NCBI GenBank assembly: GCA_963932145.1 | Contig: OZ010603.1 | Span: forward strand, 82,759,255 to 82,823,254 | DNA length: 64,000 nt | Direction of reading: 5' to 3' | Source of the DNA: Acanthosepion lycidas | Taxonomy: Eukaryota > Mollusca > Cephalopoda > Sepiida > Sepiidae | In this document: positions 14,501-28,310 of the stretch, piece after piece | Layout of the letters: each line of letters starts with the position of its first letter | How positions within the stretch are numbered: the stretch's first letter is position 1 | Translations under genes and position numbers: made by a program | The notes under the pieces: generated by a model | What the model was told of the DNA's origin: nothing | The model's database searches: none | Seen by the model: only the letters and a program-made list of their open reading frames with translations

Positions 14501-15470
14501 TCATGGAAGAAGAGCAGGATGCAAATAATTGAGTCTCATCAGTCGGATTTCAGTGAAAAATTGTGTGGACATAAAGTGGGTGATCACAGTTTATTTCTCT
14601 ACTCTTTGCCATTCATATTTATATTTCCATTCTTTAATTTAGCATTAGGACAGGCCATTAACTCATTTATAATCTGCCTAAAAATATTTCAAATCCAAAT
14701 CCATGGAAGAAGAGCAGCATGCAAATAATTGAGTCTCATCAGTCGGATTTCAGTGAAAAATTGTGTGGACATAAAGTGGGTGGTCACAGTTTATTTCTCT
14801 ACTCTTGCCATTCATATTTATATTTCCATTTTTAATTTAGCATTAGGACAGGCCTTTAACTCATTTATAATCTGCCTAAAAATATTTCATATCCAAATTC
14901 ATGGAAGAAGAGCAGCATGCAAATAATTGAGTCTCATCAGTCGGATTTCAGTGAAAAATTGTGTGGACATAAAGTGGGTGATCACAGTTTATTTCTCTAC
15001 TCTTTGCCATTCATATTTATATTTCCATTTTTAATTTAGCATTAGGACAGGCCATTAACTCATTTATAATCTGCTTAAAAATATTTCATATCCAAATTCA
15101 TGGAAGAAGAGCAGCATGCAAATAATTGAGTCTCATCAGTCGGATTTCAGTGAAAAAGTGTGTGGACATAAAGTGGGTGATCACAGTTTATTTCTTTACA
15201 CTTTGCCATTCATATTTATATTTCCATTTTTAATTTAGCATTAGGACAGGCCATTAACTCATTTATAATCTGCCTAAAAATATTTCCTATCCAAATTCAT
15301 GGAAGGGGAGCAGCATGCATATAATTGAGTCTCATCAGTCGGATTTCAGTGAAAAATTGTGTGGACATAAAGAGGGTGATCACAGTTTCTTCCTCTACTC
15401 TCTGACATTCATATTTATATTTCCATTCTTTAATTTAGCATTAGGACAGGCCATTAACTCATTTATAATC

Positions 15471-17508
15471 TGCCGAAAAATATTTCATATCCAAATCCAT
15501 GGAAGAAGAGCAGCATGCCAATAATTGAGTCTCATCAGTCGGATTTCAGAGAAAAATTGTGTGGACATAAAGTGGGTGATCACAGTTTATTTCTCTACTT
15601 TTTTCCATTCATATTTATATTTCCATTCTTTAATTTAGCATTAGGACAGGCCATTAACTCATTTGTAATCTGCCTAAAAATATTTCATATCCAAATCCAT
15701 GGAAGAAGAGCAGCATGCAAATAATTGAGTCTCATCAGTCGGATTTCAGTGAAAAATTGTGTGGACATAAAGTGGGTGATCACAGTTTATTTCTCTACTC
15801 TTTGCCATTCACATTTACATTTCCATTTTTAATTTAGCATTAGGACAGGCAATTAATTCATTTATAATCTGCCTAAAAATATTTCATATGAAAATTCATG
15901 GAAGTAGAGCAGCATGCAAATAATTGAGTCTCATCAGTCGGATTTCAGTGAAAAATTGTGTGGACATAAAGTGGGTGATTACATTTTATTTTTCTACACT
16001 TTGCCATTCATATTTATATTTCCATTTTTAATTTAGCATTAGGACAGGCCATTAACTCATTTATAATCTGATTAAAAATATTTCATATCCAAATTCATGG
16101 AAGAAGAGCAGCATGCAAATAATTGAGTCTCATCAGTCGGATTTCAGTGAAAAATTGTGTGGACATGAAGTGGGAGATCACAGTTTATTTCTTTACTCTT
16201 TGCCATTCACATTTACATTTCCATTCTTTAATTTAGCATTAGGACAGGCAATTAACTCATTTATAATCTGCCTAAAAATATTTCATATGAAAATTCATTG
16301 AAGTAGAGCAGCATGCAAATAATTGAGTCTCATCAGTCGGATTTCAGTGAAAAATTGTGTGGACATAAAGTGGGTGATCACAGTTTATTTCTCTACTCTT
16401 TGCCATTCATATTTATAATTCCATTCTTTAATTTAGCATTAGGACAGGCCATTAACTCATTTATAATCTGCCTAAAAATATTTATTATCCAAATTCATGG
16501 AAGAAGAGCAGCATGCAAATAATTGAGTCTCATCAGTCGGATTTCAGTGAAAAATTGTGTGGACATAAAGTCGGTGATCACAGTTTATTTCTCTACTCTT
16601 TGCCATTCATATTTATATTTCCATTCTATAATTTAGCATTAGGACAGGCCATTAACTCATTTATAATCTGCCGAAAAATATTTCATATCCAAATCCATGG
16701 AAGAAGAGCAGCATGCCAATAATTGAGTCTCATCAGTCGGATTTCAGTGAAAAATTGTGTGGACATAAAGTGGGTGATCACATTTTATTTCTCTACTTTT
16801 TTCCATTCATATTTATATTTCCATTCTTTAATTTAGCATTAGGACAGGCCATTAACTCATTTGTAATCTGCCTAAAAATATTTCATATCCAAATCCATGG
16901 AAGAAGAGCAGCATGCAAATAATTGAGTCTCATCAGTCGGATTTCAGTGAAAAATTGTGTGGACATAAAGTGGGTGATCACAGTTAATTTCTCTACTCTT
17001 TGCCATTCACATTTACATTTCCATTTTTAATTTAGCATTAGGACAGGCAATTAACTCATTTATAATCTGCCTAAAAATATTTCATATGAAAATTCATGGA
17101 AGTAGAGCAGCATGCAAATAATTGAGTCTCATCAGTCGGATTTCAGTGAAAAATTGTGTGGACATAAAGTGGGTGATTACATTTTATTTTTCTACACTTT
17201 GCCATTCATATTTATATTTCCATTTTTAATTTAGCATTAGGACAGGCCATTAACTCATTTATAATCTGATTAAAAATATTTCATATCCAAATTCATGGAA
17301 GAAGAGCAGCATGCAAATAATTGAGTCTCATCAGTCGGATTTCAGTGAAAAATTGTGTGGACACAAAGTGGGAGATCACAGTTTATTTCTTTACTCTTTG
17401 CCATTCACATTTACATTTCCATTCTTTAATTTAGCATTAGGACAGGCAATTAACTCATTTATAATCTGCCTAAAAATATTTCATATGAAAATTCATTGAA
17501 GTAGAGCA
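15471..17508 (+). repeat. Six-monomer (1.2-kb) duplication near the A/B junction
   Basis: The segment 15,471-16,310 matches 16,669-17,508 with offset 1,198. The copies share TGCCGAAAAA followed by a CATGCCAATAATT unit start, the CTACTTTTTTCC unit, CATTTGTAATCTG, CACATTTACATTT, and a unit with GATTACATTTTATTTTTC. The second copy has its own changes (for example GATCACATTTTA near 16,778). The offset is 2 bp short of 1,200 because each copy contains two 199-bp units. Confidence 0.82.
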
Positions 17509-18110
17509 GCATGCAAATAATTGAGTCTCATCAGTCAGATTTCAGTGAAAAATTGTGTGGACATAAAGTGGGTGATTACATTTTATTTCTCTACTCTTTG
17601 CCATTCATATTTATAATTCCATTCTTTAATTTAGCATTAGGACAGGCCATTAACTCATTTATAATCTGATTAAAAATATTTCATATCCAAATTCATGGAA
17701 GAAGAGCAGCATGCAAATAATTGAGTCTCATCAGTCGGATTTCAGTGAAAAATTGTGTGGACATAAAGTGGGTGATCACAGTTTATTTCTCTACACGTTG
17801 CCATTCATATTTATATTTCCATTCTTTAATTTAGCATTAGGACAGGCCATTAACTCATTTATAATCTGATTAAAAATATTTCATATCCAAATTCATGGAA
17901 GAAGAGCAGCATGCAAATAATTGAGTCTCATCAGTCGGATTTCAGTGAAAAATTGTGTGGACATAAAGTGGGTGATCACAGTTTATTTCTCTACACGTTG
18001 CCATTCATATTTATATTTCCATTCTTTAATTTAGCATTAGGACAGGCCATTAACTCATTTATAATCTGATTAAAAATATTTCATATCCAAATTCATGGAA
18101 GAAGAGCAGC

Positions 18111-18510
18111 ATGCAAATAATTGAGTCTCATCAGTCGGATTTCAGTGAAAAATTGTGTGGACATAAAGTGGGTGATCACTGTCTATTTCTCTACACTTTG
18201 CTTTTCATATTTATATTTCCATTCTTTAAATTAGCATTAGGACAGGCCATTAACTCATTTATAAACTGCCTAAAAATATTTCATATTGAGAAATATGGAA
18301 GAACAGTACCATGCAAATAATTGAGTCTCATCAGTGGGATTTCCGTGAAAAACTTTATGGACATAAAGTGGGTGATCACTGTTTTTTTCTCTACTCTTTG
18401 CCATTCATATTTATATTTCCATTCTTTAAGTTAGCATTAGGACAGGCCATTAAATCATTTATAATCTGCCTAAAAATATTTCATATCCAGATTCATGGAA
18501 GAAGTGTAAC
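18111..18510 (+). repeat. Transition zone between satellite families A and B
   Basis: The unit at 18,111 begins as family A (CAGTCGGATTTCAGTG, TTGTGTGG) but ends unlike either family: GATCACTGTCTATTT, TTGCTTTTCAT, TTTAAATTAGC, ATAAACTGCC, TATTGAGAAATATGG, GAACAGTACC. The next unit (18,311) is already B in its front half (CAGTGGGATTTCCGTG, CTTTATGG). From about 18,511 all units are B. The boundary is thus within about one monomer, with one diverged hybrid unit at the join. Confidence 0.8.
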
Positions 18511-21500
18511 CTGTAAATAATTGAGTCTCATCAGTGGGATTTCCGTGAAAAATTTTATGGACATAAAGTGGGTGATCACTGTTTTTTTCTCTACTCTTTG
18601 CCATACATATTTATATTTCCATTCTTTAAGTTAGCATTAGGACAGGCCATTAAATCATTTATAATCTGACTAAAAATATTTCATATATAGATTCATGGAA
18701 GAAGAGTAGCCTGCAAATAATTGAGTCTCATCAGTGGGATTTCCGTGAAAAATTTTTATGGACATAAAGTGGGTGATCACTGTTTTTTTCTCTACTCTTT
18801 GCCATACATATTTATATTTCCATTCTTTAAGTTAGCATTAGGACAGGCCATTAAATCATTTATAATCTGACTAAAAATATTTCATATCCAGATTCATGGA
18901 AGAAGAGTAGCATGCAAATAATTGAGTCTCATCAGTGGGATTTCCGTGAAAAATTTTATGGACATAAAGTGGGTGATCACTGTTTTTTTCTCTACTCTTT
19001 GCCATACATATTTATATTTCCATTCTTTAAGTTAGCATTAGGACAGGCCATTAAATCATTTATAATCTGACTAAAAATATTTCATATCCAGATTCATGGA
19101 AGAAGAGTAGCCTGCAAATAATTGAGTCTCATCAGTGGGATTTCCGTTAAAAATTTTATGGACATAAAGTGGGTGATCACTGTTTTTTTCTCTACTCTTT
19201 GCCATTCATATTTATATTTCCATTCTTTAAGTTAGCATTAGGACAGGCCATTAAATCATTTATAATCTGACTAAAAATATTTCATATCCAAATTCATGGA
19301 AGAAGAGTAGCATGCAAATAATTGAGTCTCATCAGTGGGATTTCCGTTAAAAATTTTATGGACATAAAGTGTGTGATCACTGTTTTTTTCTCTACTCTTT
19401 GCCATTCATATTTATATTTCCATTCTTTAAGTTAGCATTAGGACAGGCCATTAAATCATTTATAATCTGACTAAAAATATTTCAGATCCAGATTCATGGA
19501 AGAAGAGTAACCTGCAAATAATTGAGTCTCATCAGTGGGATTTCCGTGAAAAATTTTATGGACATAAAGTGTGTGATCACTGTTTTTTTCTCTACTCTTT
19601 GCCATTCATATTTATATTTCCATTCTTTAAGTTAGCATTAGGACAGGCCATTAAATCATTTATAATCTGACTAAAAATATTTCTTATCCAGATTCATGGA
19701 AGAAGAGTAGCATGCAAATAATTGAGTCTCATCAGTGGGATTTCCGTGAAAAATTTTATGGACATAAAGTGGGTGATCACTGTTTTTTTCTCTACTCTTT
19801 GCCATTCATATTTATATTTCCATTCTTTAAGTTAGCATTAGGACAGGCCATTAAATCATTTATAATCTGACTAAAAATATTTCAGATCCAGATTCATGGA
19901 AGAAGAGTAACCTGCAAATAATTGAGTCTCATCAGTGGGATTTCCGTGAAAAATTTTATGGACATAAAGTGTGTGATCACTGTTTTTTTCTCTACTCTTT
20001 GCCATTCATATTTATATTTCCATTCTTTAAGTTAGCATTAGGACAGGCCATTAAATCATTTATAATCTGACTAAAAATATTTCTTATCCAGATTCATGGA
20101 AGAAGAGTAGCATGCAAATAATTGAGTCTCATCAGTGGGATTTCCGTGAAAAATTTTATGGACATAAAGTGGGTGATCACTGTTTTTTTCTCTACTCTTT
20201 GCCATACATATTTATATTTCAATTCTTTAAGTTAGCATTAGGACAGGCCATTAAATCATTTATAATCTGACTAAAAATATTTCATATCCAGATTCATGGA
20301 AGAAGAGTAGCCTGCAAATAATTGAGTCTCATCAGTGGGATTTCCGTGAAAAATTTTGTGGACATAAAGTGGGTGATCATTGTCTATTTCTCTACGCTTT
20401 GCCATTCATATTTATATTTCCATTCTTTAAGTTAGCATTAGGACAGGCCATTAAATCATTTATAATCTGACTAAAAATATTTCATATCCAGATTCATGGA
20501 AGAAGAGTAGCATGCAAATAATTGAGTCTCATCAGTGGGATTTCCGTGAAAAATTTTATGGACATAAAGTGGGTGATCATTGTCTATTTCTCTACTCTTT
20601 GCCATACATATTTATATTTCCATTCTTTAAGTTAGCATTAGGACAGGCCATTAAATCTTTATAATCTGAGTAAAAATATTTCATATACAGATTCATGGAA
20701 GAAGAGTAGCCTGCAAATAATTGAGTCTCATCAGTGGGATTTCCGTGAAAAATTTTATGGACATAAAGTGGGTGATCACTGTTTTTTTCTCTACTCTTTG
20801 CCATACATATTTATATTTCCATTCTTTAAGTTAGCATTAGGACAGGCCATTAAATCATTTATAATGTGACTAAAAATATTTCATATCCAGATTCATGGAA
20901 GAAGAATAGCATGCAAATAATTGAGTCTCATCAGTGGGATTTCCGTGAAAAATTTTATGGACATAAAGTGGGTGATCACTGTTTTTTTCTCTACGCTTTG
21001 CCATTCATATTTATATTTCCATTCTTTAAGTTAGCATTAGGACAGGCCATTAAATCATTTATAATCTGACTAAAAATATTTCATATCCAGATTCATGGAA
21101 GAAGAGTACCATGCAAATAATTCAGTCTCATCAGTGGGATTTCCGTGAAAAATTTTATGGACATAAAGTGGGTGATCACTGTTTTTTTCTCTACTCTTTG
21201 CCATACATATTTATATTTCCATTCTTTAAGTTAGCATTAGGACAGGCCATTAAATCATTTATAATCTGACTAAAAATATTTCATATCCAGATTCATGGAA
21301 GAAGAGTAACCTGCAAATAATTGAGTCTCATTAGTGGGATTTCCGTGAAAAATTTTGTGGACATAAAGTGGGTGATTATTGTCTACTTCTCTACGCTTTG
21401 CCATTCATATTTATATTTCCATTCTTTAAGTTAGCATTAGGACAGGCCATTAAATCATTTATAATCTGACTAAAAATATTTCATATCCAGATTCATGGAA

Positions 21501-21910
21501 GAAGAGTAGCATGCAAATAATTGAGTCTCATCAGTGGGATTTCCGTGAAAAATTTTATGGACATAAAGTGGGTGATCACTGTTTTTTTCTCTACGCTTTG
21601 CCATTCATATTTATATTTCCATTCTTTAAGTTAGCATTAGGACAGGCCATTAAATCATTTATAATCTGACTAAAAATATTTCATATCCAGATTCATGGAA
21701 GAAGAGTACCATGCAAATAATTCAGTCTCATCAGTGGGATTTCCGTGAAAAATTTTATGGACATAAAGTGGGTGATCATTGTCTATTTCTCTACGCTTTG
21801 CCATTCATATTTATATTTCCATTCTTTAAGTTAGCATTAGGACAGGCCATTAAATCATTTATAATCTGCCTAAAAATATTTCATATCCAGATTCATGGAA
21901 GAAGAGTAAC

Positions 21911-23900
21911 CTGCAAATAATTCAGTCTCATCAGTGGGATTTCCGTGAAAAATTTTGTGGACATAAAGTGGGTGATCATTGTCTATTTCTCTACGCTTTG
22001 CCATTCATATTTATATTTCCATTCTTTAAGTTAGCATTAGGACAGGCCATTAAATCATTTATAATCTGCCTAAAAATATTTCATATCCAGATTCATGGAA
22101 GAAGAGTAACCTGCAAATAATTCAGTCTCATCAGTGGGATTTCCGTGAAAAATTTTGTGGACATAAAGTGGGTGATCATTGTCTATTTCTCTACGCTTTG
22201 CCATTCATATTTATATTTCCATTCTTTAAGTTAGCATTAGGACAGGCCATTAAATCATTTATAATCTGCCTAAAAATATTTCATATCCAGATTCATGGAA
22301 GAAGAGTAACCTGCAAATAATTCAGTCTCATCAGTGGGATTTCCGTGAAAAATTTTATGGACATAAAGTGGGTGATCACTGTTTTTTTCTCTACTCTTTG
22401 CCATACATATTTATATTTCCATTCTTTAAGTTAGCATTAGGACAGGCCATTAAATCATTTATAATCTGCCTAAAAATATTTCATATCCAGATTCATGGAA
22501 GAAGAGTAACCTGCAAATAATTCAGTCTCATCAGTGGGATTTCCGTGAAAAATTTTATGGACATAAAGTGGGTGATCATTGTCTATTTCTCTACGCTTTG
22601 CCATTCATATTTATATTTCCATTCTTTAAGTTAGCATTAGGACAGGCCATTAAATCATTTATAATCTGCCTAAAAATATTTCATATCCAGATTCATGGAA
22701 GAAGAGTAACCTGCAAATAATTCAGTCTCATCAGTGGGATTTCCGTGAAAAATTTTATGGACATAAAGTGGGTGATCATTGTCTATTTCTCTACGCTTTG
22801 CCATTCATATTTATATTTCCATTCTTTAAGTTAGCATTAGGACAGGCCATTAAATCATTTATAATCTGCCTAAAAATATTTCATATCCAGATTCATGGAA
22901 GAAGAGTAACCTGCAAATAATTCAGTCTCATCAGTGGGATTTCCGTGAAAAATTTTATGGACATAAAGTGGGTGATCATTGTCTATTTCTCTACGCTTTG
23001 CCATTCATATTTATATTTCCATTCTTTAAGTTAGCATTAGGACAGGCCATTAAATCATTTATAATCTGCCTAAAAATATTTCATATCCAGATTCATGGAA
23101 GAAGAGTAACCTGCAAATAATTCAGTCTCATCAGTGGGATTTCCGTGAAAAATTTTATGGACATAAAGTGGGTGATCATTGTCTATTTCTCTACGCTTTG
23201 CCATTCATATTTATATTTCCATTCTTTAAGTTAGCATTAGGACAGGCCATTAAATCATTTATAATCTGCCTAAAAATATTTCATATCCAGATTCATGGAA
23301 GAAGAGTAACCTGCAAATAATTCAGTCTCATCAGTGGGATTTCCGTGAAAAATTTTATGGACATAAAGTGGGTGATCATTGTCTATTTCTCTACGCTTTG
23401 CCATTCATATTTATATTTCCATTCTTTAAGTTAGCATTAGGACAGGCCATTAAATCATTTATAATCTGCCTAAAAATATTTCATATCCAGATTCATGGAA
23501 GAAGAGTAACCTGCAAATAATTCAGTCTCATCAGTGGGATTTCCGTGAAAAATTTTGTGGACATAAAGTGGGTGATCATTGTCTATTTCTCTACGCTTTG
23601 CCATTCATATTTATATTTCCATTCTTTAAGTTAGCATTAGGACAGGCCATTAAATCATTTATAATCTGCCTAAAAATATTTCATATCCAGATTCATGGAA
23701 GAAGAGTAACCTGCAAATAATTCAGTCTCATCAGTGGGATTTCCGTGAAAAATTTTATGGACATAAAGTGGGTGATCACTGTTTTTTTCTCTACTCTTTG
23801 CCATACATATTTATATTTCCATTCTTTAAGTTAGCATTAGGACAGGCCATTAAATCATTTATAATCTGACTAAAAATATTTCATATCCAGATTCATGGAA
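21911..23900 (+). repeat. Local burst of near-identical B2 monomers
   Basis: About ten consecutive monomers share CTGCAAATAATTCAGTCTC (TTCAG in place of TTGAG), and most also share the B2 haplotype with CTGCC at 156-160. Several neighbours from 22,500 to 23,500 look identical. Such a run of single-monomer copies contrasts with the multi-monomer repeats elsewhere and suggests a recent local expansion by short-range slippage or unequal exchange. Confidence 0.8.
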
Positions 23901-25500
23901 GAAGAGTAACCTGCAAATAATTGAGTCTCATCAGTGGGATTTCCGTGAAAAATTTTGTGGACATAAAGTGGGTGATTATTGTCTATTTCTCTACGCTTTG
24001 CCATTCATATTTATATTTCCATTCTTTAAGTTAGCATTAGGACAGGCCATTAAATCATTTATAATCTGACTAAAAATATTTCATATCCAGATTCATGGAA
24101 GAAGAGTAGCATGCAAATAATTGAGTCTCATCAGTGGGATTTCCGTGAAAAATTTTATGGACATAAAGTGGGTGATCACTGTTTTTTTCTCTACGCTTTG
24201 CCATTCATATTTATATTTCCATTCTTTAAGTTAGCATTAGGACAGGCCATTAAATGATTTATAATCTGCCTAAAAATATTTCATATCCAGATTCATGGAA
24301 GAAGAGTAACCTGCAAATAATTCAGTCTCATCAGTGGGATTTCCGTGAAAAATTTTATGGACATAAAGTGGGTGATCACTGTTTTTTTCTCTACTCTTTG
24401 CCATTCATATTTATATTTCCATTCTTTAAGTTAGCATTAGGACAGGCCATTAAATCATTTATAATCTGACTAAAAATATTTCATATCCAGATTCATGGAA
24501 GAAGAGTAACCTGCAAATAATTGAGTCTCATCAGTGGGATTTCCGTGAAAAATTTTGTGGACATAAAGTGGGTGATTATTGTCTATTTCTCTACGCTTTG
24601 CCATTCATATTTATATTTCCATTCTTTAAGTTAGCATTAGGACAGGACATTAAATCATTTATAATCTGACTAAAAATATTTCATATCCAGATTCATGGAA
24701 GAAGAGTAGCATGCAAATAATTGAGTCTCATCAGTGGGATTTCCGTGAAAAATTTTATGGACATAAAGTGGGTGATCACTGTTTTTTTCTCTACGCTTTG
24801 CCATTCATATTTATATTTCCATTCTTTAAGTTAGCATTAGGACAGGCCATTAAATCATTTATAATCTGACTAAAAATATTTCATATCCAGATTCATGGAA
24901 GAAGAGTACCATGCAAATAATTGAGTCTCATCAGTGGGATTTCCGTGAAAAATTTTATGGACATAAAGTGGGTGATCACTGTTTTTTTCTCTACTCTTTG
25001 CCATACATATTTATATTTCCATTCTTTAAGTTAGCATTAGGACAGGACATTAAATCATTTATAATCTGACTAAAAATATTTCATATCCAGATTCATGGAA
25101 GAAGAGTAGCATGCAAATAATTGAGTCTCATCAGTGGGATTTCCGTGAAAAATTTTATGGACATAAAGTGGGTGATCACTGTTTTTTTCTCTACGCTTTG
25201 CCATTCATATTTATATTTCCATTCTTTAAGTTAGCATTAGGACAGGCCATTAAATCATTTATAATCTGACTAAAAATATTTCATATCCAGATTCATGGAA
25301 GAAGAGTAGCATGCAAATAATTGAGTCTCATCAGTGGGATTTCCGTGAAAAATTTTATGGACATAAAGTGGGTGATCACTGTTTTTTTCTCTACTCTTTG
25401 CCATTCATATTTATATTTCCATTCTTTAAGTTAGCATTAGGACAGGCCATTAAATCATTTATAATCTGACTAAAAATATTTCATATCCAGATTCATGGAA

Positions 25501-27500
25501 GAAGAGTAACCTGCAAATAATTGAGTCTCATCAGTGGGATTTCCGTGAAAAATTTTGTGGACATAAAGTGGGTGATTATTGTCTATTTCTCTACGCTTTG
25601 CCATTCATATTTATATTTCCATTCTTTAAGTTAGCATTAGGACAGGCCATTAAATCATTTATAATCTGACTAAAAATATTTCATATCCAGATTCATGGAA
25701 GAAGAGTAACCTGCAAATAATTCAGTCTCATCAGTGGGATTTCCGTGAAAAATTTTATGGACATAAAGTGGGTGATCACTGTTTTTTTCTCTACGCTTTG
25801 CCATTCATATTTATATTTCCATTCTTTAAGTTAGCATTAGGACAGGCCATTAAATCATTTATAATCTGCCTAAAAATATTTCATATCCAGATTCATGGAA
25901 GAAGAGTAACCTGCAAATAATTCAGTCTCATCAGTGGGATTTCCGTGAAAAATTTTATGGACATAAAGTGGGTGATCACTGTTTTTTTCTCTACGCTTTG
26001 CCATTCATATTTATATTTCCATTCTTTAAGTTAGCATTAGGACAGGCCATTAAATCATTTATAATCTGACTAAAAATATTTCATATCCAGATTCATGGAA
26101 GAAGAGTAACCTGCAAATAATTGAGTCTCATCAGTGGGATTTCCGTGAAAAATTTTATGGACATAAAGTGGGTGATCACTGTTTTTTTCTCTACTCTTTG
26201 CCATTCATATTTATATTTCCATTCTTTAAGTTAGCATTAGGACAGGCCATTAAATCATTTATAATCTGACTAAAAATATTTCATATCCAGATTCATGGAA
26301 GAAGAGTAACCTGCAAATAATTGAGTCTCATCAGTGGGATTTCCGTGAAAAATTTTATGGACATAAAGTGGGTGATCACTGTTTTTTTCTCTACTCTTTG
26401 CCATTCATATTTATATTTCCATTCTTTAAGTTAGCATTAGGACAGGCCATTAAATCATTTATAATCTGACTAAAAATATTTCATATCCAGATTCATGGAA
26501 GAAGAGTAACCTGCAAATAATTGAGTCTCATCAGTGGGATTTCCGTGAAAAATTTTGTGGACATAAAGTGGGTGATTATTGTCTATTTCTCTACGCTTTG
26601 CCATTCATATTTATATTTCCATTCTTTAAGTTAGCATTAGGACAGGCCATTAAATCATTTATAATCTGACTAAAAATATTTCATATCCAGATTCATGGAA
26701 GAAGAGTAACCTGCAAATAATTCAGTCTCATCAGTGGGATTTCCGTGAAAAATTTTATGGACATAAAGTGGGTGATCACTGTTTTTTTCTCTACGCTTTG
26801 CCATTCATATTTATATTTCCATTCTTTAAGTTAGCATTAGGACAGGCCATTAAATCATTTATAATCTGCCTAAAAATATTTCATATCCAGATTCATGGAA
26901 GAAGAGTAACCTGCAAATAATTCAGTCTCATCAGTGGGATTTCCGTGAAAAATTTTATGGACATAAAGTGGGTGATCACTGTTTTTTTCTCTACGCTTTG
27001 CCATTCATATTTATATTTCCATTCTTTAAGTTAGCATTAGGACAGGCCATTAAATCATTTATAATCTGACTAAAAATATTTCATATCCAGATTCATGGAA
27101 GAAGAGTAACCTGCAAATAATTGAGTCTCATCAGTGGGATTTCCGTGAAAAATTTTATGGACATAAAGTGGGTGATCACTGTTTTTTTCTCTACTCTTTG
27201 CCATTCATATTTATATTTCCATTCTTTAAGTTAGCATTAGGACAGGCCATTAAATCATTTATAATCTGACTAAAAATATTTCATATCCAGATTCATGGAA
27301 GAAGAGTAACCTGCAAATAATTGAGTCTCATCAGTGGGATTTCCGTGAAAAATTTTGTGGACATAAAGTGGGTGATTATTGTCTATTTCTCTACGCTTTG
27401 CCATTCATATTTATATTTCCATTCTTTAAGTTAGCATTAGGACAGGCCATTAAATCATTTATAATCTGACTAAAAATATTTCATATCCAGATTCATGGAA
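25501..27500 (+). repeat. Five-monomer (1.0-kb) higher-order repeat in family B
   Basis: The segment 25,501-26,300 is repeated at 26,501-27,300 with offset 1,000. Each copy starts with a CTGCAAAT / TTTTGTGG / GATTATTGTCTATT unit, followed by two TTCAG units and then TTGAG units. A third start at 27,301 comes only four monomers later, so one monomer was lost or converted. Similar GATTATT starts at 23,901 and 24,501 are six-hundred-base-offset relatives. Confidence 0.78.
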
Positions 27501-28310
27501 GAAGAGTAACCTGCAAATAATTCAGTCTCATCAGTGGGATTTCCGTGAAAAATTTTATGGACATAAAGTGGGTGATCACTGTTTTTTTCTCTACGCTTTG
27601 CCATTCATATTTATATTTCCATTCTTTAAGTTAGCATTAGGACAGGCCATTAAATCATTTATAATCTGACTAAAAATATTTCATATCCAGATTCATGGAA
27701 GAAGAGTACCATGCAAATAATTGAGTCTCATCAGTGGGATTTCCGTGAAAAATTTTATGGACATAAAGTGGGTGATCATTGTCTATTTCTCTACGCTTTG
27801 CCATTCATATTTATATTTCCATTCTTTAAGTTATCATTAGGACAGGACATTAAATCATTTATAATCTGACTAAAAATATTTCATATCGAGTTACATGGAA
27901 GAAGAGTAGCATGCAAATAATTGAGTCTCATCAGTGGGATTTAGGTGAAAAATTTTATGGACATAAAGTGGGTGATCACTGTTTTTTTCTCTACTCTTTG
28001 CCATTCATATTTATATTTCCATTCTTTAAGTTAGCATTAGGACAGGCCATTAAATCATTTATAATCTGACTAAAAATATTTCATATCCAGATTCATGGAA
28101 GAAGAGTAACCTGCAAATAATTGAGTCTCATCAGTGGGATTTCCGTTAAAAATTTTATGGACATAAAGTGTGTGACCACTGTTTTTTTCTCTACTCTTTG
28201 CCATTCATATTTATATTTCCATTCTTTAAGTTAGCATTAGGACAGGCCATTAAATCATTTATAATCTGACTAAAAATATTTCATATCCAGATTCATGGAA
28301 GAAGAGTAGC

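Larger units (their letters stand above)
9719..18110 (+). repeat. Satellite family A, diverged block
   Basis: Still family A by its markers, but monomers differ more from each other than to the left. Frequent variants are CTACTTTTTTCC in place of CTACTCTTTGCC (units 11,719, 12,719, 12,919, 13,319, 15,515, 16,713), CATCCTTCGG (11,919, 13,119, 13,519, 14,119), ATTAATATT, GCATGAGG, and CCATTTTTAATTT single-base-deletion units from 14,830 rightwards. From about 15,800 the units add CACATTTACATTT, TATGAAAATTCA and CTGATTAAAA. Divergence grows towards the A/B junction, consistent with a gradient away from a homogenised core. Confidence 0.9.
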
